Origin: Mycoplasmopsis phocirhinis
GTDB lineage: Bacteria > Bacillota_I > Bacilli_A > Mycoplasmatales > Metamycoplasmataceae
Assembly (NCBI RefSeq): GCF_004216495.1
Contig: NZ_CP034841.1
Coordinates: 248,001 to 312,000 of the forward strand
Direction: 5' to 3'
DNA length: 64,000 nt
The notes under the pieces were generated by a model that saw nothing but the letters and a program-made list of their open reading frames with translations, ran no database searches and was not told where the DNA came from. Both the position numbers and the translations under genes were made by a program. This document shows positions 1 through 12,300 of the stretch, one piece after another (the first letter of the stretch is position 1; each line of letters starts with the position of its first letter).

Positions 1-452
1 ATTTAAAATTTAATTTTCCGCAACCAAAGTCAATAAAATATAAGTTTAATGATTTTATTGACCCAGAAAATAATTTAATTTTTGATCATAATAATTCAAC
101 ATTTAAAAAATATCTAGCAAATAAATATAATCAAAATAAATATTCTATTGATTTTATTTTAGGTTTAAATAACACCGTTATTGATACAAGACAATCCGAT
201 TTAAGAATATACAAAGAAATTTTTCCTACTTTGCGAACAGGTCGTCATGGACTTTTATATGTTAAAAACGGAATAATTAAAAAATTGAATTCATATGAAG
301 CGTTAATGCTACAAGGTTTTCCAAAAAATATTTGTACGAAAATAAAAAAACACTATAACATTAACGAAAATAAAATTTTAAGTCAATGTGGCAATGCGAT
401 GACTGTTAGTGTAATTGAAGCAATAGTTAGAGAAATGAAAAAGGTATTCTAG
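1..452 (+). CDS. DNA (cytosine-5) methyltransferase, C-terminal part
   Basis: The gene is cut by the window start and is open in frame 3 from base 3. The last ~150 residues are visible. They hold the conserved C-terminal signature of m5C methyltransferases: RTGRHGLLYV, then NSYEALMLQGFP and QCGNAMTVSVIEAI (motifs IX-X, the AdoMet-binding return of the fold). The catalytic PCQ motif lies outside the window. The stop codon shares its G with the GTG start of the next gene, a HaeIII/NgoPII-like restriction gene, so the pair is a type II restriction-modification system. The predicted target GGCC is an inference from that family. Confident for family, less for specificity. Confidence 0.9.
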   Translation, partial: LKFNFPQPKSIKYKFNDFIDPENNLIFDHNNSTFKKYLANKYNQNKYSIDFILGLNNTVIDTRQSDLRIYKEIFPTLRTGRHGLLYVKNGIIKKLNSYEALMLQGFPKNICTKIKKHYNINENKILSQCGNAMTVSVIEAIVREMKKVF

Positions 453-1230
453 TGGACCAATTTAGTCAAAAAAAATATAATTTAGTTCAATTAGGCTCAG
501 AAATTGCTAAAAATGGCTTTAAAACTGAAAAACATATTATTGATAAATTTAATAATTGAGAAAATGATCGAGACACAAAAAATTGATTAATACATATGGG
601 TTATGAATTAAACAAAATAGAAAAAATAAATGCAAAATTATTATTTGGTTTTAAATCTGATATTAAAGTAGTTATTAAAATAAAATTAAAAAACGAAATA
701 ATCAGCGAAAATGTGCAAGTTAAACTTGTTAGTAACCAACGAGGTTTTAATCAAGTTGATAAAAGATGACTTAAAAGTTATAAACAGATGTGAAATATTC
801 CAGAAAAAATTTATCAAATTTTTGCTTATTATACTGGTGAATTAAAACCTTACAGACAAAATACAAATAATAAGAAAAGAATGTTTGCAAATGAATTTAA
901 TGAAGATGAACAAAAGATTTTTTTAAATTGAATAATATTTAATAAATTACAAATAATTAATGACATATTAAAAGGTTCGGGTGAAAATAGTGTAGATTGA
1001 TTTTTAATTGTTCAAAAATCAGTTAATACGAATATATATCTAATTAAAAATATTGATGAAGTAATTGAATATTATTTGGATTCGGGTGAAGTTGTCATTA
1101 CAAAACGGGGTCAATTAAAATTGGTAAAATCACAATGCAAAGAAAAGGTGGTGATCGTGGTCGCAAGAGCGCTAATATGTTGCAATTTAAATTAAATCCG
1201 GCTGAATTAATTGAAAATGAAAAGAAATAA
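452..1230 (+). pseudogene. Type II restriction endonuclease, HaeIII/NgoPII-like, frameshifted
   Basis: It starts with GTG at 452, inside the methyltransferase stop, with AAAAGG upstream. It reads well in code 4 (about 220 aa, several TGA Trp) to a run of four G at 1107-1110. In that frame it then hits a stop at 1193-1195 and the sequence becomes nonsense. In the +1 frame the conserved family ending continues: RGSIKIGKIT, MQRKGGDRGR, ANMLQFKLNP, stopping at 1230. One extra G would restore a ~259-aa enzyme. As written, the conserved QRKGGD region and the C-terminus are lost, so the nuclease is probably inactive or phase-off. The family call is from memory of the C-terminal signature; the frameshift is read directly. 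Confidence 0.8.
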
Positions 1231-1326
1231 ATATTTAACTATGATTTAAAAATTAAAAATTTATTCTCAATTTTTTAATTGAGTTATTTATTCGATAACA
1301 AAAACAAATATGATACATTTATTAGT

Positions 1327-3141
1327 ATGAGTAAATTAGTAATTGTTGAGTCACCTAATAAAGTGGCTACTATTAAAAAATATTTAGGCGGAGATTATGA
1401 AGTAATTGCTTCAGTAGGCCATATCACCAAATTATCAACTAGGTCGTCAGGCGATACTATTATGGGGATTAAAATTAATGAATGAGAACCCGTTTATATT
1501 TTAGATTCTACTAAAAAAACAATAGTTAAAAAATTAACGAGTGCTGTTAAAAAGGCTAGTGAAGTTTTAATAGCTACTGACCCCGATCGTGAAGGAGAAG
1601 CAATTGGTGATCATTTGGTTCATTTTTTAAAGTGTGAAGATAAATATAAGCGCATTAAATATAATGAAATAACTAAAGATGCAATTTTAGCAGCAATTGC
1701 TAAACCTTTAACCTTAGACACCGCTTTAATTGATGCTCAAAAAGCACGCCGAATGCTTGATCGAATAATTGGTTTTAAATTAAGTAAACTGATGAAACAA
1801 AAATTATCAAATTCGCCCACTAAACCATCAGCAGGCCGGGTGCAATCAATTGCTTTAAAATTAATCGTTGATCGTGAAAAATTAATTGAAGCATTTATTC
1901 CTCGTCAATATCATAAAGCAAGCGCTTTATTAAATACAGATTTAAAAGCTGATTATTATAACGAAAATAATCCTAGCGGCGAAAAAGATTGAATTTATCC
2001 AGAACAAAAAGAACAAAAAACACAATTAATTTGAGCCAAACCTCAAAATTTAATCGTGCAAGATATTAAACAAAACCAAAAGAAAATGCCAACTATTACT
2101 CCACTTAAACAAGCAGTTTTATACAAAAAATCTCCTTTTTCTTCACAAGCCACACAACGAGCAGCCCAAAATTTATATGAAGGTTATGGCGATGGTGGTT
2201 TAATTAGTTATCCACGTACTGATTCGACAAGATTAAGTCAACATTTTATTGATAATGCTCGTCAATATATTTTAAATCGTTATGGTGCTGAATATATTGC
2301 TCAAGATATTAAAGGTTTTTCAGGTGATCAAGATGCCCACGAAGCAATTAGACCTACTGACGTTAATTTAACTCCTGATTTAGCTAAAGAAAAATTTAAT
2401 TTGAATAATTATGATTACCAAATATATAAATTAATTTATGAACATACTTTACAAGCTTTAATTACTCCTCCGTTAAGAATGTCTAAACTATATATTTTTG
2501 ACAAAAATGGCTTACAGTTTCGTCTTTCATGCAGCAAAATTTTATTTCAAGGATATTATGTAGTTAAAGGCGAAAAAGAAGAAACTAGCGATCCTAACTA
2601 CCAATTAAATCAAGTAATTGACGTAATTAAATTTGAAATTAGCGATCACCAAACTAATCCACCTGCTCGATACAGCGAAGGTTCTTTAATCGAAGCATTA
2701 GACAACATTAAAGTTGGCCGTCCTTCAACATTTGCCTCAACAGTTAAAATTGTTTTAGATCGTCAATATGCCGAAAATATTTCTGGTGCACTTAAACCAA
2801 CCGAATTTGGTCGTATTGTTATACATAAATTAATTGAATCTTTTCCAAAAATTATTGAAGAAAATTACACAGCTCGTGTTGAAGAAGAATTAGATTTAAT
2901 TGCGCAAAGTAAAATTAGTCTCAAACCAATTATGCAAGATTTTTGAGAGAGATTTAATAAAGTTTATAATGAAGCTGAATTAACAATGGAACATACGCAA
3001 ATTTCGTATGAATATGCTAATGAAATTTGTCCTAGCGACCAAGGTGATTTAATTATTAGAACTAATCGTTTTGGTAATAAATTTATTGGTTGCAAAAATT
3101 TTCCTAGTTGTAAATTTGCCAAAAATTATGAAAAAAAATAA
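1327..3141 (+). CDS. topA: DNA topoisomerase I
   Basis: Type IA topoisomerase of 604 aa that relaxes negative supercoils. The N-terminal Toprim domain shows [10 protein letters not shown] and [14 protein letters not shown] (acidic metal-binding triad). The active site reads [15 protein letters not shown], with the nucleophilic tyrosine at about residue 295. Further family blocks are PSAGRVQS and [10 protein letters not shown]. The C-terminus has one short cysteine finger (ICPSDQGD...[13 protein letters not shown]), fewer than in E. coli, as usual for mycoplasmas. I chose the ATG at 1327 because the conserved KLVIVES block starts right after it; a TTG at 1279 would add an unrelated 16-residue extension. 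No strong ribosome site is visible. A terminator follows. Confidence 0.96.
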
Positions 3142-3148
3142 AAATTTT

Positions 3149-3174
3149 AGCCTTAAAATTAAGACTATTTTTTT
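3149..3174 (+). terminator. Terminator after topA
   Basis: Arms AGCCTTAA and TTAAGACT (one mismatch) are followed by ATTTTTTTATTG, just after the topA stop. It separates topA from the surface gene promoter. Confidence 0.6.
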
Positions 3175-3248
3175 ATTGTTTTAAAAAATAAAAATATGGA
3201 AAATTTAGCCACTATGCTCATATTTAGACTTAAAAAGCAAAAAAATTG

Positions 3249-3320
3249 TTTTTTTTTTTTTTTTTTTTGCGTGATTTTTGTGTAATATAACATTTGCATA
3301 TAACTATATATCATATAGTT
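3249..3320 (+). promoter_or_regulatory. Promoter with T20 tract and leader hairpin for the giant surface gene
   Basis: A run of 20 T (3249-3268) ends 17 bases before a -10-like TATAAC (3286-3291), so it occupies the -35 position. Length changes by slippage would alter promoter spacing and strength, a known mechanism for mycoplasma surface genes. Between the -10 and the ribosome site AGGGAAGG lies a perfect hairpin, AACTATAT/ATATAGTT (3302-3320), which could modulate translation. The tract and geometry are seen; the on/off role is inferred. Confidence 0.65.
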
Positions 3321-3332
3321 AGGGAAGGAAAA

Positions 3333-6300
3333 ATGAAAAAAAGAATTTTAACAACTCTTGTACTAGGAGCAACAGCTGCTACAACAACAGCAGGAGTTGT
3401 TGCAACATTGGAATTAAATTTAGAAAAAGATATCCAACCACAAATAAGTTCACAAGCCTTACAAAAAAAAGTAGGTGAATTAAAAGCTGAGGATATTAAT
3501 TTTTACTATAAAGGCAAGCGAATTGATCCAAGTCAATACGGTGTAACAATTTCGTCATTAAATTTTGACAAAGTTAATGGGGTTGGTATTTCGAGTGTAA
3601 ACTATAACTTTAGTGGTCGTGTTCGTCGTCGTGATATTAGTGTTGATTTTCAAACTAGTGGTTTTGCAACAGCTAAAGATGATTTAAATGATTCAAAAGT
3701 AGTCGGAATTGGGGATAGCAATTTAACAGCGTCGCATTTTGTTGAAAAAATCAATGAGTTAAACAAGAAAGCGGTTCAAGATCAAAATGAAGCTTTAAAT
3801 TTGGCAAAAACATTAATTGGGGGAATGCCAAATCAAGATCAATACAATTATCAATTTAGCGAAATTAACTATGATGAAAGCGAAAATGTAAGTTTTAAAG
3901 TTAAAGCAAGTTATAAACTGCAACCCAATGATAATTTCGAGCGCACAATTACAATACCAGCATCACAATTTTTAGCTCAAAAACAACACAATGAGAATTT
4001 AGCAAACGAATATAAAGAATTAAGCGAGCAAGTTCAGCAATGAATTAATGATAATTTAGGTCCTGAAAAATATGCTCATGATGTTAAAAACCCATTGGAA
4101 AAAGTAAAACAAACTCAGGATAAATTAGCCTTACCAAATGTTGATAATCCACCAAGTGAAAATACCATTATCGCTGCTAAAAAAGCATTACAAGAAGCAT
4201 TTGACAAAGCAAAAGTTGCCAAAGCGGTTTTTGATCTTGAACAAAAACAGACGCAATTACGCGACTACGAAATTAATAATTTAGCCAACAATCCTAATGC
4301 GCAACGTGTTATTGAACAAGCATTAGCTAATTTTTCGCGTAGCAATATTCCGGATGAAGATGTCAATAATGTTGCTAAATACAATGAATTTATTCAAAAT
4401 TTAGACAATGCATTAAAAACTGCTACTCAAATTCAAGATGCTAAAGATAATTTTGACGAAGAATTAAAAAATAAATTTCAACCTTCACATTTTGGCGTGG
4501 ATAATAAAACAAAAGATGATTATGAAAATAGAGTTCAAGCAATTATTAATAATTTAAACGCTGAACAAGCTAAAAATTTAGATCCTCAACAAGCAATTAA
4601 GGCATATGAAGATGCCAAAAATGGTTTAGCTCAGCTAAAACAAAATTTTGATTCTACACGCAAAGATGTAATTGCTCAATATGAGCAAGCATTGGCTAAT
4701 TTAAATACATCTAAACAAGCAATGGATAATATTGGCCAATACGCAAAATTACAAAAAGATATTGAAGACTTGGTTAAAGCCAAAAATATTAGTGTTGATA
4801 AAGCAAATAATTATGCTAATACAACTCTAGAAAATATTAGTGAACAAACTAAAGCTTTAAACGATTTTAACGAATCTATACCTGCACAAAAAATGGCATT
4901 AGATGAAGCTAAACAAAATTATGATGAAGCATTACAAAGAGTAACTCAACTTAAAGATGATCCTAAATATGCAGATTTTAAAGCTGATTTAGAAACTTTA
5001 ATTAATGATCAAACTGCTAAAATTGCTCAAGACATCACAGATAAAACTATTGATGTTGCCAAATACAATAATGCTGCTGCAGCTTTACAAGCAATTTTGA
5101 TTAAAGGAGCTAAAGATCGCTTTTTAGCATTAAAATCTAAAACAAATAAAATTATTAATACACCTATAAATAATTTTGATGCAATAGATACAAAATTACA
5201 ATCACTTAGTGATGATTTAAGTGATAAAGTGGCTAAATCTAATAATTTAGTAGAAATTGAAAATTATTATGATCAATTAGGTCGTGCAAATGATGTAGCG
5301 AATAAACAAAAAGAATTTGCGAATAAATTTAATGAAATTGTTAATTTAGCCGCTCAAGATCAATATCACCACATTAAAAATGCAATTACTTCTTTAATGG
5401 ACCCATTAAAACAAGAAGTTTTAGCATCTAATGATGTAGATTTTATTACCCAAAAAATAAATGAATTAAATACTCAAAACTTTAGTCAAAAAGTTAATGA
5501 TGCTAAAACTAAATTTAATGCAGTTGAAGCCAAAATTAATGAATTAAACCATTTAAAAGACACTGAATATGCGAATTATGAGCAAGCAAAAGCAATTATT
5601 CAAGATGCGGTTAATAAATATAATAATACAACATTGGTTTCAGATTCTATTGATGCCCAAATTAGTGACAAAAACCCATTAAATACGCAAAATTACGATA
5701 ATATTATTGCTCAATTAGATTCACAAAAAACAAAAGCCGATGAAGTTAAAACTGCTAATGACGAATATAACACAGAATTTGCCAAAGTTTTTGGTGAAGC
5801 TAATTTTGTTGGCTATCAAGGAGCTAAAACTAAATATGATCAAAGTGTTGAACAAATAAAACAAACACTTGCAAATGCCCTTGTTCAAGCTCAATTGAAT
5901 AGTGCTCAAATTGTTCAAGCTTATAATAATGCTACGCAGGCTCTAAAAGACGCTAAAGAAGCAATTGCTAAAAATAAAACAATAGATGACTTTAACAAAA
6001 AAGTTGCTGAATTAAACGAATTAAAAGCAAACTTAAATAAAGCTAATAATGCTCAAGCTTATCAAAATTTAGTTGCTAATATTGATCAAGCAATTGAACA
6101 AGCAAAACAAAACGTTGATTTTAATAATAATTTTGCCAGAGTAAATGAAGATCAAATTCAAGAACAAATTGAAATATTAAATAATGTCAAACAAGCAATC
6201 TCAACTAAACAAAACGCTATTGATCAAAGAATTAATTTATTCAATAATCCAGGTAAAAGTGAAATACAAAAATTAATTGCTAATGATATTGATAAAGAAA

Positions 6301-9300
6301 CTACTCCATCAGCTACAAATGACAAAAATTTAGTAAAACAATTTTTAAATAACGAAATCGCTAAGGCTCAACAATTAATAGCAGATGTAAATGCTAATGA
6401 TTATGGCACTTTAGATGGCGTTGATGCTTATTGAAAAGCATATACTGAAGCTAAAGTTATTTTAGATAATGCATTATTAGACGCAAGAAAACAAATTGAT
6501 ACAATCGATGAAGCAAAACACCGTTTATTAGATTATGAACACAATTCGCAAAATGTAATTCCTGGCTTTATAATGGATTGAAATGATCCAAAATATGATC
6601 AAATTAAAGCTGATTTAGATAAAGTAATTAAAACCGAAGATGCTAAATGATTACCAATAGCACGTCACAATTTATTAACTGTAGATGTTAAACAAATTCA
6701 AGATTCGATTGATAAAATTAAACAGGCATATAACAAAGCGCGTTTAGATAAAGCTAAACTTGATTTTGATACTGAATATAATGATATCGCTAATGTATTC
6801 CAAAAACCAGTTGACGATCAAAGTCAAAACAATAAATATGAAACTTTGCGCAATAAAATTATTGAGCAAATGAGTCCAATTAAAGCTGAAGTGGATGTGC
6901 TTAATGTTGATAATACAATTAAATATCAACAAGCAGACGCAAATGTCAATAAAGTTAATGAACTTCAAAATTCACTAGCTGATATTAAAACAAAAGCAAA
7001 TGAAGCTAAAGACGCTTTTGATAAATTACAACAACAAATTGACGAAGCTCAAAATTTAATTAATTCAACCTACACTCAAACTAATAATCCAAAAGCATAT
7101 GAATTAATTAATAATGCAATTAACGATAATAAACCTTCAACCATTGCAGCTGAAAATGTTTTAGATCCTCAAATTTATGAACAAAAAACAAACGCTTTAA
7201 AACAAGCGATTGCTCAAGCTAATGAAATTAGTGAGGCTAAAAAAGCGTACGAAACTGAATTAGCTTCTAAAACTATAATAGAAAATACTTTACCAGAAAC
7301 ACAATCTTGATACAATGCTGAAATTGAAAAAATTAAACAAAATTTAGATTCAATACTAAATGCTTTAAATGATACTAAAGCTCAAGATTATGTTGCAAAG
7401 GTTAAAAAAGCATACACTGATGCTCAAAAAGCATTAGATACTTTAAAAGACCAAATTCCACTTAAATCTGCACAAGAAAAATGACGTCAAGCATTAGATA
7501 AAATTAAACAAAAACAAAAAGCTTTAGGTGTAGATGCTAAACCTCAACTAAAAGGTTTAAATAAACAAATTCAGGATTTAATTGATCAATCTAGTCAAGA
7601 TGTTAAACATAATTTAAACCCAAATCCTTACCAAAATGTTTCAATCGATACCATAAAAAACCAGACAAAATTACTAGATGATTTTGCTAATTCTGTTGAG
7701 CAAAAAGCAGATGTCATTAACGAAGCTGAACAAGTTTATCAAAAAGCAAAAATTGAATTAGAAAAATTAATTGCTGATGATAAATACAAAACACAACATC
7801 CAGAATTAGAGCAAATCAAAACTCAAGCAGAAAATGCTATTTCAACTGCTCAAAACAATGAGAGTGTTAATGCTAAAACATATAATGATCAAGCTCAATT
7901 AATAATAAATTCAGCTATCGATCAAGCTAATGAAAGATTTAATGATTTAGTTAAAGCCGCAAATGAATTAATTAAAACTAACGATTTAGCCAACAATCAA
8001 CGCTATGACAATATTAATCAAACATTGCGTGATAAAATAGCTGAATTACAAGCTAATTTACCTAATAAAACTCACGATACAACAAAAGATAAAGTTGAAG
8101 AATTAAAACAAAAAATAAATCTAGCCCAAGATCAATATGATGCTTTAAATAAAGCAATTGAACAAGCAAAAATAAATAAAGCTAAAGCTGATTATGAAGC
8201 AAAAAAAGCGCAACTTGATAATGAAATAAATTCTTTAGATGAATATCCTAAAACCAAAGAGTATGCTCAAAATCAAATCAGTGAAATTAATCAACAATTA
8301 GTTGCCAAAATTGCACAATTAGACGCTGATGCAAACACAACTAGCGAGCAAAAAATTGCGGCATATAAGGAATTTGATACTAAACTAGATGAATTACAAG
8401 CTCAATTAGCTGCTAAAAAACAAGAAGAAACTAACGAAGCTAAAGCTGCTTATGAAACTAAATTAGATGAGTTAAATGAAAAATTAACTCAAAGTCAAGA
8501 CCCAAGTCGCAAATATATTAAAGATAAATTAGATACAGATAAAAATGCCATTACAAATTCAATTACTCCTAATTCAACTCCAAAAGCATATAATGATGCT
8601 GTAGGTAATATCGACACGGCCTTAAATTATGCAAACGAGCAATTTCCTATTGCGGATGCGAATAAAGCTGCTGTTGAAGCATATGACACTTTAAAACAAC
8701 AAGTTCAACAATATTTAGATAATGATCTAGGTGCTGATAAAGCTGAATATAATAAAATTAGAAAAACTCTAGCTGATGTTAAAAATGCTCAAGATGCTAA
8801 AGGCTCAGCAACTAATGATCCATATCCTAAAGCTAACGCTGCTAATGAAGCTAAAATTCAATTACAACAATCTTTAGATGAAGCTAAAAAACAAAAAACT
8901 TTAATTGATGCTGCTAAAATGGAATACGATAAACAAATCACCTTAATCGATTCTTTAGTTACTAAACCAGAATATATCGCAGCAAATCAAGTTGATACAT
9001 TAAATGCCCAAAAAAATAGTTCACAATTAGCAATTCAACAAGCCCAAAATAATAATTCAATTCAAGCTAGCGATTATAGCGATGAAGTTGATAAATTAAA
9101 ACCAGCAATTCAAAACGCAGCTGTAGCTATATATAATGATTTAAATAACAAAGTAGACGAATTAATCAATAATGATAATTTAGGTGGTAAAAACCAATAT
9201 CAAAATGTTATTAATGATTTAAACATGGCTAAGCAACAAAATGATGCCAACGGAACTAATAATGCTAATCCATATGAAACTATCAACCAGGCATATGATA

Positions 9301-12300
9301 ATTTGAATTCAGCTTATAATAAAGCACTTGATGATGCTTTAAATATTGCAAATAATCAATTTAATACAGATAAAGCAGCTGCTGTTGCTCAAAAAGATGC
9401 AACTAACGATGCATATCAAAGTGCTAAACAAAGTTATGAAAATGAAATTAATCGTTTACAAGGTGATGTTGACTCATTAAATGCGCAAAATGATAAGAAT
9501 GCTAAACGTAAAGCAATTGAACAGGCAATAGATGATTTGGCAGCTGCTAAAACTAAATTTGCTAATGATATAGCAGCTATGGATGCTGCTAAAAAAGCTG
9601 AATACGACAATAAAGTAAATGAATTAAATGATTTGGCTTCAAAATTAAATGCTTATCCAGATGCTAAGAGAGAATTATTAAACGCTTTAAAAGCTAGCGA
9701 TGAAGCTGTTGGACGTGATACTGATGGTGCTGATAAATATCCTTTAGCCAATAAAGCTAAACAAATTGCTCCTAATTTTATTGCTCAATTATCAAAATTA
9801 GAACAAGCAATAACCAAAGCTAAAACTCAAACTTCACAAGCTGCTAAAGCCGAGTATGAAAAACAAAAAGATGCTTTACAAGCTATTGAAGTAGGCACTA
9901 ATAATGCTTATAATCAAGCTAAACAAGATTTAAACACTAAGATTAGCGAAATTCAAAAAATGTTGGATGAGCAAATTGCTCAAGCTAATGGTAATTTAGA
10001 TGACCAACGACAAGCTTATGAAGATGCTAGTGCAAAAATAGAAGCGGCCAAAAATGCGTTTGAAACTGCTAAAACTAATTTAGATCAAGCTAAAAAAGAT
10101 GAATATAACCAAAAAGTAGATCAAATTAATACCTTAATTAATGCTTTAAATGAATATCCTGATGCGCAAACTAAATTGCGTGATGCATTAAATAAAGCTG
10201 ATCAAGCTGTAGGTCGTGATGCTAATAATGCTGATAAATATCCACTAGCTAATAAAGATAAACAAATTGCACCTAATTTTATTACTCAAAATCAAGATTT
10301 AGACACAGCAATTAATGAAGCAAAACAACTTGCAAACACCAAAGCAAACCAAAATTATGGTGTACAAAAAGCAAAAATAGACGCAATTGCAGCCGATCAA
10401 GCAAATGAACCTTATGCTGAAGCTAAAAATGAATTAAGAAATAAAATTAATGAAATTAATAATAATTTAAATAATGCTTTACAAAATGCTGGTGATAATT
10501 TAGACAAAAAACGTGATTTATACGAAGATGCACAACGCGATCTAATTCAAGCACAAAAAGACTTTGAAAATGCTAAAAACGAAAAAGAAAAAGCAAAATA
10601 CGAAGCAGAAGTAAATAAATTAAATACTCTAAAAAATGATTTAGATGCTTATCCAGCTATAAAACAACAACTACAAAATGCTTTAGATAATGCTAATAGT
10701 GTGGTGGGTAAAAACGATTCAGCTTATGATTCATCAAAAGCAACAGCTGATAATTTTAGAAACGAAATTCCTAAAATTAGTGCTGCAATTAATAAAGCTC
10801 TTGAAGATGCTAAAACGCAAGCTGAACAAAATTATAATAATGCTAAACAAAGTGCCGACAATGAATCTGCAAACACTACCGATCCAAGCTATAAACCACA
10901 AAAAGATGCCTATGATGCTAAATTAAACCAAATTCAAGCAGAATTAACTACTGCTTTAAATGACGCCGGTCAAGATCCAGCTAAAATCAGAAAAGCATAC
11001 GAAGATGCAACTAAAAAACTAAATGATGCTAAAGCTGAATTTATTGCTGCTAAAAACAGTGAACAAGCACAAAAAAATCGTGAATATATCGAATTATCTA
11101 AACAAGTACAAACTTATTTAGATAGTACTTTAACCAGTGGATATGAAGATATAGATAAAACATTAAAAACAGTTAAAGATCGCACTGATCTTACTAGCGG
11201 TTTGAATAAAACTCCAAGTTTAACTCAAGTTCAAAATGATATAAGAGATTTAACTAATGCGTTTAACACTGCCAAACAACAACAACCAATTAGAGCTCAA
11301 AAATTAAGGGATAAAAACGCTAAAGATGCTCAATATGCTACAGCTCTAAATTCATATAATGATCCATTAAATTCAAATTTAAAATCTTATTTATCAGGAG
11401 CTAAAACAAACGCTCAAACAGCGCTTGATAGTGTTTTAAATAACCCTAATTCTACAACTCAACAAATTAATACAGCTTATGATACATATAATACTGCTTT
11501 AACAAACGCAATTAATGCTGCTTCACAGGCATTAAATGAATTTGATACTAAAAAGCGTGAAGTTCAAGCTGAAATTAATAAAGCAAGTTTTAAAACTACA
11601 TTACAAAATGAATTAAATGCACTTAAACCACAAGTTAATAACAAACAAACAGTTATATCTAATTTAGAACAAATTAAACAAAAAGCAATTAAGCAAAAAC
11701 AAAGAGAAGATGCTAGAGCTGGTGCTCAAGCATACTTAAATAGAATTACTTTATCTTCTAAACAACAAGATAAAACTAATTGACAAAACATTATCAATTC
11801 AAATACTGCTGAACCTAGCGCAATTACGCAAGCCTTTGATCAAGTCAGGGCATATTTAAGCCAAATGCAAAATACGGCTAAAGCTAATATTAAGCGTTTG
11901 TTAGCTAATGGTAGCAACCCTGAACCTTATTTTAGAGAAAATACTAACCGAGCAAATAATAATGCAAATACCGATAGTGAATATGAAGTAGCTTCAGGCT
12001 ATGTTAATAGTAGAATTAAATATTTTATTGATAACGAGTTAAAACGAAATTTAACAAATCAATTCGATGCTCAAACTCAAAGACGTTTTGAATTAGACCC
12101 AAATATAGCAACACAGCAACAAGTAGTTGATAAAATTAGCGAAGCTCGTACATTATTAAACGCTTACAATGCATTAGGTAATTTGATTAACACTAGATTG
12201 GCTGGCGATCAAAATTTAATAAACAAATACAATGTTAAAAAAGATGAAAACGATAAAACCTTAGCCAAATTCAATACAATTACTCAAGAAGTTAATAACG

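Noticed and set aside
1279-1326. Upstream TTG start for topA
   Set aside because: Adds residues unrelated to the family before the conserved KLVIVES start.
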